Shown here: positions 48,557 to 57,528 of the stretch, in pieces
How the letters are laid out: each line of letters opens with the position of its first letter
Position numbering within the stretch: the stretch's first letter is position 1
Source: Thamnaconus septentrionalis
Taxonomy: Eukaryota; Chordata; Actinopteri; Tetraodontiformes; Monacanthidae
NCBI GenBank assembly: GCA_009823395.1
Contig: CM020506.1
Span: forward strand, 22,176,001 to 22,240,000
DNA length: 64,000 bases
Direction of reading: 5' to 3'
Translations under genes and position numbers: made by a program
The notes under the pieces: generated by a model
The model's input: the letters and a program-made list of their open reading frames with translations, nothing else
Told to the model about the DNA's origin: nothing
Databases searched by the model: none

Positions 48557-50280
48557 GGGGCGCAACTGTGATCTCACTCGTGCTTTTTAAAATTGCCCCA
48601 CAAACACACTTGAAAAGCTGCTGGAATTCAATATATAGTCGATTATTGCTCCTACTGTGCTTCTGATTTGCCGAGGGTGGGGGGGTGGGAGGTGGGAGGG
48701 GGGCGGGGACTTGTTTGTTGTTTCGATGGACTTTCTGTTTGGCCTCCTTATGCTCCAGTAACGTAGCAGTAACCAGCCATTAAACTACAGAAACCTTCAT
48801 CAGGCACCACATCTTAGAAATCTATCAAGCCTGAAGTGGGCGTTTTCAAGTCAGTTCAACGTGGGGATTTTTTTTTTTTTTTCAAACCTTGTAACTGATG
48901 GTTTCTTCTCAAAAAGTTGTCAAGTACCCCAGACCTCTCCCTAGTTTAGTACCGTTGCACAAAGTGTACAGATAGTACGGTTTGTGCTGTAGCAGAGTGC
49001 ACCAACTGTAATCCATTCTTTTTGTTTTCCCTCCCCGCCAGTCCTTCATGCAGGTCAAAGGATGAATGTACTGTCTCATCAGAAGTTAATTCTTGGTGGC
49101 CTGCGCAGGTATTCATATGTTGTGTTAAGTGTGTAGTTAGCGCCACAAGGTTGTTGGGTTTTTTTGTTTCGTTTGTTTTTATGAAACCGCTCTGACACAC
49201 AACTCTTTGTTGTAAGTATAAGGAGCGTCTGGAAGCACCTCGCAAATTGATGTGGCTCCTCTTTGTGTGCAGTGAACACTCCAAGATTTGATTTCATAGA
49301 AAAAAATAATTACACAACAGTGTAGGCGAACATAAAGCTTGAGGCTTTCGAATTACATTCGATTACTCTGATAAACTGTTACGCTCAGCGGAACTAAGAA
49401 GTAATACAATGAAACTAAATGTTATGCTTTACTTTGGACACCTTCCCTTGTATGGTTTAGATTGTAATATAAAATCATCCAAACAAACTGCTGATGTGCA
49501 AGACACATCTGATCAGTTATGCTGAGAAATTTACAATATACGTTGAATTTTCAGAAAACATTTTTATTTCTATTTTTTTTCCTCCCAAAACAACTTAATG
49601 ATTCTTTTCTACAGTTCCTGGGCTACGCACAATGTACAGATCTGGATATGTCAAATTGTGTTTTTTTTTGTTTTTTCGTGGAGAGATGTTTCTTTCATGC
49701 TAGATTTTCTGGTGCAATGAAGTGCAACATGCACACAAGTTGTACACTATTAAAGTCAGAACTTTAACTCCCTGGATGGGTTTTACAATGGGTTATGTAT
49801 GATTAATATAATCTTTTAGTAATCCTGTGCCTTAGGCCAATGGAAACATTTTTAAAATAAATGGCCTGTCTTAACAGTCAAGGGAGCTTCAATGACACAT
49901 CTTGTTTTCCTTGCCATGTATACAATCAAATCACTATTGAACATACAACTCCATTGATAGGTTGTATCAACTGCTGTTTAAAGAATCCTTTTCTAGATCA
50001 GCTTATTCAAGCTTTATTACAAAGACTAAAACAATGTGTGTTCTTGAGTTTAATGTCTTGTGTAGAAAGTGATAAAACCTACATTTCACAGAAATGTAGA
50101 CAGAAATATTTATTAATGGTGAACTTGGGAAAATTGTTGGAATAAATCTTTTTTTTCCACATGTAAAAAAACCCTGTGTCCGATTTGTGTTAAATGCCGT
50201 CATGTAGCTAAACCCATGGAGGTTTGTTAACATCTTCGAAGCTACAGATTTTGTTACAATAAACTTGTGTTAATTTTTTA
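48557..50280 (+). other. adipor1: adipor1 3' untranslated region with several poly(A) signals
   Basis: A non-coding stretch with AATAAA at 49856-49861, 50141-50146 and 50258-50263. The third is followed by GTGTTAATTTTTT. Which is used cannot be told. Human ADIPOR1 also has a 3'UTR of several hundred bases. Confidence 0.5.
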
Positions 50281-50384
50281 TTAATTTTACTTTAAGTCAG
50301 ACTTCCACCTTTAATTCTTAGAATTCAGATTTTATTAAAAAATTTGCGCTTATTGTGTCAGCACTATATTAAGTTGATTGGCTT

Positions 50385-50535
50385 CCAGATCGGGCAACAA
50401 GAGTCCTGTGGCCTTTCGGTGTGAAGTTTACATGTCCTCCCTGTGTCTGCGTGGGTTCTCTCCAGGTTCTCCGGCTTCCTCCCACAGTCCATAAACATGC
50501 ATGTGAGGTGAAGTGGGAGCTCTAAATTAGCCGTA
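50385..50535 (+). mobile_element. SINE fragment without head or tail
   Basis: It carries CCTCCCTGTGTCTGCGTGGG, TCTCCGGCTTCCTCCCACAG and ACATGCATGTGAGGTGAA, the central part of the family at 28131. It runs directly into a short GT run and then LINE sequence. Confidence 0.75.
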
Positions 50536-50584
50536 AGTGTTTGTCTGTGTGTGTGTGTGTGTGGGAGTGGGAGTGGGAGTATGT

Positions 50585-51395
50585 CAGTCACGGCGTTTGT
50601 AACCGCAACGACCACGGGCGCTTGCTGTTGGAGCTGTGCAATGAGCAGAAACTCGTCATCACCAACACCATCTTCCAGCAAAAGGACAGTCTCAAAACCA
50701 CCTGGATGCATCCTCGGTCCAAACATTGGCATCTCATAGACTATGTTCTAGTGCGCCAGCGAGACCTCAGAGACGTCCTACACACCACAGTGATGCCCAG
50801 CGCAGATTGTCACACTGACCATCGCCTAGTGCGCTGTAAACTCAGGCTGCACTTCAAACCCAAACCAAGGAAGGGAGGGGCCCCCAAGAAAAAGTCCAAG
50901 CTTGACAAGCTTCAGTCAGCTGAAGTGAGAGCTGGCTTTCAGGCAGGCATACAGTCCAGGCTTGAAAACGTCTGCCCAGAGGAGCTCTCCCCTAAAACAC
51001 TCTGGAGTCAACTGAAGATCGCCATTCTGCAGACATCTGGAGAAGTTCTGGGGTTTTTACCACAAACAAGAACAAAGACTGGTTTGACGAAAACAACCAG
51101 GAGATCCAGGAACTGCTGGCAGAGAAGAGATCAGCCCACCGGGCCCACTTAGCTCAGCTGTCTTGTCCTGTGAAGAAAGCTGCCTTTCGCAGCAGCAGTA
51201 GCAACCTCAAGCGAAAGCTTGGAGAGATCCAGAATGAGTGGTGGACCAACCTTGCAGTGAGAACCCAGCTATGTGCCGACGCTGGTGATTACAGAGGCTT
51301 CTACGAAGCCCTTAAGACAGTGTATGGCCCTACTCACCAGGTCCAGAGTCCTTTGCGCAGTGCGGACGGCCAGGCATAGTACTCACCACGGGACA
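50585..51395 (+). mobile_element. Non-LTR retrotransposon, endonuclease-side fragment, frameshifted
   Basis: The frame reads VCNRNDHGRLLLELC, VITNTIFQQ, TWMHPRSKHWHLIDYVLV and TDHRLVRCKL, the C-terminal half of an AP-type endonuclease of a fish LINE. Predictors often call this "craniofacial development protein 2-like". Near 51060 a one-base slip moves the reading to the next frame, which continues DWFDENNQEIQELLAEKRSA and WWTNLAVRTQL, GDYRGFYEALK to a TAG at 51377-51379. The reverse transcriptase that should follow is missing. Dead copy. Confidence 0.85.
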
Positions 51396-51420
51396 AACAA
51401 CATGGGACGTTGTTTGTCCC
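51390..51420. repeat. Perfect 12-bp inverted repeat at the LINE breakpoint
   Basis: The arms GGGACAAACAAC (51390-51401) and GTTGTTTGTCCC (51409-51420) pair fully around a 7-nt spacer. It lies exactly where LINE homology stops. Confidence 0.95.
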
Positions 51421-51459
51421 GGCCTCCCGGGTAAAGGGAACATGCATATATTTTTTCGT

Positions 51460-51663
51460 TTGGTTCGCCATGAAAATGAAAGAGAAGATGATGAGGATGT
51501 GCTCCTGGGCCCTGGGCCTTCTAAAAAGTAAAGAGTTGTGTCTTACAACAAAAGGTGGGAAGAAAAACACAGTTGGGTTAAGCCTGTGAGTGGCGATCAG
51601 TCCCAGGTCTTCTGCACGTTGTGTAGGAGGGAGTTTTCAAGAAGTCATGGTGGAGAATACGAC
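51460..51663 (+). pseudogene. Transposase-like fragment with a zinc-finger-type CxxC stretch
   Basis: One frame reads EDDEDVLLGPGPSKK, a TAA stop at 51529-51531, then RVVSYNKRWEEKHSWVKPV and FCTLCRREFSRSHGGEYD. The W-x(n)-W-V, CxxC and SHGG pattern is typical of the N-terminal finger of domesticated or hAT-like fish transposases. It stops after GGEYD, where ATT-repeat sequence begins. It is a fragment with an internal stop and is not a working gene. The family assignment is from memory of similar proteins. Confidence 0.55.
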
Positions 51664-51679
51664 CTATTGTTGTATTGTT

Positions 51680-51800
51680 TGTAATAATAATAATAACATT
51701 ATTATTATTATTAATAATAATAGCTCAGATTTATATTGCGCTTTTCTAAGTACCCAGTTGCTTTACAACTGGGTACAACTGCTTTACAATTTAATAGGTA
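51680..51800 (-). repeat. AAT-rich tail and retroelement-like 3' end, reverse
   Basis: AATAATAAT with ATTATTATT is followed by GATTTATATTGCGCTTTTCT, the reversed form of the repeat end at 22150-22292. It contains the inverted repeat ACCCAGTTG / CAACTGGGT. Confidence 0.5.
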
Positions 51801-51914
51801 TAACTGTGCCAAAATGCAGTTTTCCATGTGGTTTTGACCGCCCAAAAACCCAATTTTTTTCCGGTGCGGGCGGCCAACGAGGTGTCCCATATTTTGATTT
51901 CTGGGAGTTGGCAA

Positions 51915-52510
51915 CCCTATCTGAGCCATGGGTAACCTACCGTCACCACCTACGACTGCTCGAGCGCTTCCACCACCGTTCTCTCCGCTCCATCCTCAAC
52001 GTTCACTAGAGTGACTATGTCACTATGAGGTCTACGAGCAAGATCACCAGCATTGAGGCCTTGCTGCTCAAGTCGCAGCTACGCTGGGTAGGGCACGTTT
52101 CCAGAATGGAGGACTATCGAATGCCCAAGATAGCCCTGTACGGAGAACTCTCCACTGGCTACCGTGACAGAGGTGCTCCAAAGAAACGGTACAAAGACTC
52201 TCTCAAGAAATCCCTCGGTGCCTGCAACATTGACCTATGCCAGTGGTTGACACTTGCTGCGGACCACCAGGCCTGGCGTCACACCACGGACCAGGCCGTC
52301 TCCTCCTTTGAAGACTCTCGCAGGGCCAACCTGAAGGAGAAACACCGCAGGAGGAAGGATCGGGACGCTTCAGCAGCTGTACCAGGCCAGACCTTTGACT
52401 GCACCCGCTGCGGCAGGATCTGCTTGTCCCGTATCGGACTAGTCAGCCACCAACGTGACTGCAGCCGACGTGGACAGCCCCCTTTAAAAATCTTTGTTGA
52501 CGAAGCCACG
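51915..52510 (+). mobile_element. Non-LTR retrotransposon, C-terminal fragment
   Basis: It reads WVTYRHHLRLLERFHHRSLR, a stop near 52007-52009, then SKITSIEALLLKSQLRWVGH, RMEDYRMPKIALYGELS, RGAPKKRYKDSLKKSL and the finger CTRCGRICLSRIGLVSHQRDC with its last Cys. These are the conserved end of the same LINE family as 50585-51395. The order matches one element that lost its reverse transcriptase core and received other sequence in between. The 3' side runs into TATATACATA and GA/GGGA repeats (52510-52610). Confidence 0.85.
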
Positions 52511-52689
52511 CCAAGATATATATTACATATATATACATATATACATATGCATATATACATACATATTTATATAGAGAGAGAGACAGAAAGAGAGGGAGGG
52601 AGGGAGGTTAATAGGTAGTATATAGTCCATAACTTTTGAGGGCAGCCACTGAAAAGCTAACCGAATATTCCGCTCTTTCAGGGCGGAAC

Positions 52690-52835
52690 TAAATCACTGT
52701 TGATGTGTTTCCAGACGGGAGTTTTGGGGGAAGGGATACATTTGGACGGCTACGCGGAAGTCATGCTAGTTTAAACCTGGCTAACTATTCACTTTATTAC
52801 AGCTGTATCGGCAGTGTTATAACTTCAGCATTAAG
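52690..52835 (+). promoter_or_regulatory. rabif: Presumed rabif promoter and noncoding first exon
   Basis: An ETS-type site GCGGAAGT lies near 52755. The segment ends GCATTAAG|GTACGT, a good donor at 52835. The first coding exon opens at an acceptor (53939-53940), so an upstream exon is expected. The exact start site is unknown. Confidence 0.45.
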
Positions 52836-53949
52836 GTACGTTTAGTAGCTCGCATCCACAAGTCTACAGTTGGTCACGTGGAACTTAAAATGGACGATTG
52901 AGAATGTATTAAATTTATGTTTAGCTTTAGCATCAGGTTCAGGCTCCGACATTGTTATTAAAACATTTTGTTTCGTTAAGGTTTTAAAATGTCGTAAAAT
53001 ATTTCTGACTGTGTGTCGCTTACACTTTAAAATATGCTTCAAAACGATATATTTTATTGTGCGACTTTCGCATTTTTCATAAAACGAGTGTTAACGTAAA
53101 CCAATAGATGTCGTCATCAGGACAAAGATGTTCAATTATTTTTTTCCTTTTTTTTTCTAAAGTCGTGGTTATAATTTTTAAGCATGCGCTTGTTTCTATT
53201 ATTAGGAACTGTTTGTGTGCATAAATAAAGCCAATTGACGCATTGACGTAACATTATGGCTTTTGATTTATTGTTGACTTATATCTTCAAGGGCCAACAG
53301 AAATCAGACATTTAGACCTGAACTTCAAAGGGGTCTGACACACATATCTTCTTTAAAAAATAAATAAATAAATAAATAATAATAAAATAAAAAGTCTCAT
53401 TTTATTCTTCAGTGAGGTCACATTTCTGTCACAAGAAATTCATTTGAAGTCAGAATCCCTATTTTAATTTGTCACCTGCAAGGTTAAACTGTTAAAAATC
53501 CAGTTTGAACAGTTACATTTTCCAAATCAAATCTGATTCATATGCATGGGACACATGGAACTTAATTTCACGAGTACACTCACTAACTGCAAAGTATGTT
53601 GTGTTTCAAGGCGTTCAGTCTGATACTGCATTTGTGGATGGGGCCTTGTGTAATTGCATACAGTTGGGTTTATGCAACCACAGATTCTAAAGACATGTAT
53701 CCTTCAATAATAAGAATAAGTGTTTCCTACCACCCTCTTGACCAGTCCTGACAGCATATGTTGCCTTTGAGTGCATTCACTGTGAACTTGGAAATTTAAG
53801 TATTTAGGTAGTTTTTAAGTAGTTTTTTTCTTTTTCTTTACAAGTGTCCCTCATGTTGTCTTGTTCAGTCTTGTTTAGTGGATATACAAGGCAGTGGCCA
53901 AGACTTTTCATGTTCACTGTGATACATTTGCTGTCTACAGGAGTAAGAG

Positions 53950-54575
53950 ATGGATGACAATCAACAGTCGAGTGAAACGTCTGATCGATCTGACCTAGTT
54001 TCTGAGAATGGCAAAAACAGCAAGTCCATCGTTTGCCAACGCTGTGGATCCAAGGTTCTGTGTGTGGGAACAGCCGTGTTTGCAGAAAAAGAGGTAAAAT
54101 GTCATGACTAGACTGGAAACAAACTCCCTCTATAAACTACTTCCAATTCCTCTAGTTATCCACATGCACTTTCAAATTGTGCACCCAAAACTATCCCGCC
54201 CTCTTAGCACCTTTCTTAAGACCACGCACCTCTTAAATGTGGTTAAATTATTGTCTTTTTGTGTTTTTAAAGGATCTTGAAGTGTGTTTTACTGTGTCCC
54301 TTCAGGTCTTCATGATCTGGAGAACCATATTTACACATTTTCTTACTGACAGATACGCTTTGTACTCAAATTATCCTCAAACTTTTCAGTAGATACCTGG
54401 CTTACATTTAGGTTTTGTTTAACAAAAAAAGTCTGACATATTATCTACTTCATCTTAGAGATACACTGTTGCTTTAGGCAAAGCATTAGCATTTTAATTG
54501 TTTGAAAGTAACTGTGCACGTCATAAAGTAATGCTGACATAAGTTACCTTGTTGTTTTTTTTGTAATGAATTCTA

Positions 54576-54671
<96 letters not shown>

Positions 54672-54926
54672 CACCAGCTGTTTCTACCATCCATGCGGAA
54701 AAAGAGCAACCTCAGCACCACAGAGGCCTCGGTGGATGGGGAGACTCTGACCGCCCACTGGTTTGTGGACGACATGTTCACTTTTGAGAATGTGGGCTTC
54801 ACCAAAGACGTGGGCAGGATCAAATATCTTATCTGTGCAGACTGTGAGATTGGACCGATTGGCTGGCACTCCTTGGATGACAAGAAAAGTTTTTACATCG
54901 CAATGGAAAGGGTGGACCATGTATAG
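53950..54926 (+). CDS. rabif: RAB interacting factor / MSS4 chaperone
   Basis: Small zinc-binding cytosolic protein that holds nucleotide-free Rab GTPases of the secretory pathway and stabilises them as a chaperone. Two coding exons: 53950-54093 (exon opens at 53941) and 54678-54926. They give 130 residues against 123 in human; the extra residues are in the variable N terminus. Zinc ligands are visible in CQRCGS and CADCEIG. Family blocks are LFLPSMRKK, ENVGFTKDVGRIKYLICADC, IGPIGWHSLDDK and SFYIAMERV. The intron sits at the same codon as I expect from human (before LFLPSMRKK). The start has a good context (GAG ATG G). The exon 2 acceptor is preceded by a very long TG repeat. Confidence 0.97.
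54580..54667 (+). repeat. rabif: (TG)44 microsatellite abutting the rabif exon 2 acceptor
   Basis: An uninterrupted TG run ends only 10 bases before the acceptor AG at 54676-54677. The only pyrimidine tract left is TTTTCTCACC. UG repeats in this position bind TDP-43 and CELF-type proteins in other genes. Confidence 0.97.
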
Positions 54927-55123
54927 TACGATTCCACGCCACCAAGAACTGAATGATAGTTGTACTGGCAAGCTGGTTTTTCTGTATTTACAGTGAACGC
55001 TGACTGTTGACTGAATTCATAACACACGTGCATTCTTTCATGTTTGTTGTCGTTAAATGTGTGATGTTCATTATAATGAACCCATGTCCGTCAGTTATGC
55101 TAACGTGACTACATCCATGTTGT

Positions 55124-55129
55124 AATAAA
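55124..55129 (+). promoter_or_regulatory. rabif: Poly(A) signal of rabif
   Basis: AATAAA, 198 bp after the stop, followed by GATGTTTTAGGGAAGGTGTGGT, a GT-rich downstream element. Confidence 0.75.
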
Positions 55130-55424
55130 GATGTTTTAGGGAAGGTGTGGTAGACTGCTACTTCAATCTTATAATATGAATGAATGCATTATGACCACTT
55201 TAGTTTAGAATTTGTAAAGTCAATTTATTTCATTTCTTATTTGAAAAGTTTGTGCGAGACAGTTTTTTTTTTAAAAATATAATTGTCATGATAACTTTAG
55301 ACAGTGGCCTTTATTAATTTATAAGAGTTTTTGAGTTTTGTTTTTTTAAAGACAAGTTTGAAATGGAAAACAAATTTTGACAGAAGAATGGATGAATAAC
55401 CCAAGGACAGAGACCCTAGCTCAG

Positions 55425-55663
55425 GGTTGGGCAAACTATAGCCCAGGGGCCATATGCAGCCCATCGAACTTGGAAAAAAAAAAAAAAAAAAGTAAGTCAT
55501 AATATAGCTGTATTTCATCAATTTTTTTCTTGTGTTTTAAGAGTTATTTCAATAAAGAGCTAAGTACTGTGGGGCTTCAAAGATACAGATTTTGTTGTAA
55601 CTTCCGGTGCAACTTTGCTTTTGTTCATTTCCTATTGATATTAAAGCACGTTTTCTACATATC
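55425..55663 (+). mobile_element. hAT-like non-autonomous element, second copy, 3' end worn
   Basis: It starts CAGGGTTGGGCAAACTATAG and has GGGGCCATATGCAGCCCAT, then AAGAGTTATTTCAATAAAGA and TTAAAGCACGTTTTCTACAT. This is the order of the reversed copy at 26142-26443. No clean right end or target duplication was found. Confidence 0.65.
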
Positions 55664-55669
55664 CCATGA

Positions 55670-57516
55670 AATATTTCTTCCTCCAATGAGGTGGGTCACA
55701 AAAGCACTCCATCCATCTGTTTCTGCTCCGCTTGAATTGATTATTTTAAAGGTGCAGGTTTACTACATGCCACAAGATGTCGCAACTGCGGCAGTTCACT
55801 TTTTTTTTTTTTTTTTTAAATTGCTGTTCCGAGACAGACGTCGACTGTTAGAAGAACAAGGCTTCGTTGTCTGTTAAAATGCAGCAAGCACGGCTCCGAG
55901 TGTTTCAGCTGAGCCCGTCAAAATCAGGCCGTGCGGTACAAGTCTGCAAAATATCAGTGAAAATGCGTCTAAAAATGCATCTATGACAGAATACAAAATA
56001 TGGGCTCTTTTTTTTTATTATTCATTTATTTTGTTTTATTTTTTGTGTGCAACATATGCCCACGTCAACATTAGGCTTTCGGGAATCTATTACTTGCGAG
56101 AAAAGACCACAAGTGTAGTCGTCACATGGTTTGTGCGTGAGTTGCCGAGTGCATGAACCACGGAAATTCAAACCTCTCATGGTGAATGCGCTCGATTAAC
56201 ATATTACGGTATTTTTTTTAATTTTTTAAATTTTTTTTTAAACTAAGTCGTGTTTGGGTTTTTTTAAACATCAATTTATCTAAATATATCAACCTCTTAT
56301 GTAGCATGGTACCAATTTCGTTGAGTCCTATTTTACCCTCTCGTTACTATAATAATTTACAGGACAGCTGGACTTTAATTGATTATTTTTATGGCTGTAG
56401 AATCGTTTTTGTGATTGGACGGACGTACTGCGGAAGTACTACCTGAGGGCTACCTACGAGGGCCCGAAGGTAGCCTACCGTAATGACAACTATATGGGCG
56501 CAAATGTCTATTTTTATTTTATTTTTTCGCTTTCTAGAGTTTTTGTTTTCCGAGATATCTTAAACGGTTCAGAGGTTATGATTATCAAAAGTACGCCTGT
56601 AAAATCCTGTCGGCGGGTGATAGGTATATACATTTAAGTTACAAGTTCGATATAAGTTTGGTCCATAACCTAGTCAAGTCCGATAAGTCTCGCTTCATGG
56701 ATTTGCATTCAGGTTCCTGGACTATCAACATATGTCCATCCAGTCCCACCAATCAAAGAGCTCCTTTCGACCATTTAAAAACAAAGCGCCGGTCAACGCG
56801 CAACGATCTAAGCGGGTCTCTTTGAGAAGACAACCGAACGTATCCCTCCGAGCTTCTATTCTTTCCACACGAGCAGGCGGCTTGCGGCAATCGGCTGTAT
56901 CTGTCCAGTGCCCGCAGATAGCGCACGTACGCGCTGACAGGGTGAACGAATCAAACCCACACTAAAAAGGGGAAACAGTGCTTATAAGGAAACCACGGAA
57001 CCAACAAAGTAAATAATCCCTTACCTAAGAATTTTCTTTGCTCAGAAAAAAAGTGCAAAACTCACATAATTTCGAGAGGAATAAAAAGTATTTGTAAGAC
57101 ATACGAGTTCGTTTAAAGCGGTGTTCCATGCAAATATTTTGCTATTTACCGAATGATAATGAATTTAAAAACACACCTATTTGAGCAGGGGAAATTCACG
57201 CGTCTTACTGACATAAGAAAAAAGATAATTTAAAAAAAAATAGCAACAGCAAAAAAATAAATGTTTCTTCATCGAATGTGTTCGGGATAGAGCGCTATAA
57301 CCTAAATAAAGCGTGTCTACTTTTTCAAGCGGAGGTACACAGTGTACAGACTGTCACTCTCTCGCGCCCCCCCTCCAACTAGATAATTCCGTCTTTGAGT
57401 TCAATGAGGAAAGAGTGGACATGGACTGATGGCCAGGATTTCACCACCAGCCCGATTGGAGTGAGGAGAAGAAGCCCCCTGCACAACATATTTCTGCTCA
57501 CTGTCACTAAACAAAG
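55670..57516. other. kdm5b: Interval upstream of kdm5b with presumed promoter
   Basis: Gene-free. The part from about 56700 has more CpG and a CCAAT-type site (CCCACCAATCAAAG near 56744), and the last 150 bp hold CGCGCCCCCCC. The frame at 56732-56965 has no recognisable product. I take the 3' few hundred bases as promoter and 5'UTR of kdm5b; the start site is unknown. Confidence 0.4.
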
Positions 57517-57528
57517 ATGCAAAGATGA
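57517..57528 (+). promoter_or_regulatory. kdm5b: Three-codon uORF overlapping the kdm5b start codon
   Basis: ATG CAA AGA TGA, where the stop overlaps the main start as ATGA. The uORF start has A at -3, as does the main start. This layout could reduce translation or rely on reinitiation. It depends on the transcript starting upstream of 57517. Confidence 0.6.

Noticed and set aside
50541..51152. A host gene similar to craniofacial development protein 2
   Set aside because: That name is a frequent mislabel of LINE endonucleases; the frameshift, missing reverse transcriptase and matching C-terminal LINE fragment at 51915-52510 show a dead retrotransposon.
56732..56965. 77-residue frame upstream of kdm5b
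   Set aside because: No recognisable domain, no splice context, and located in the likely promoter; not enough to call a gene.
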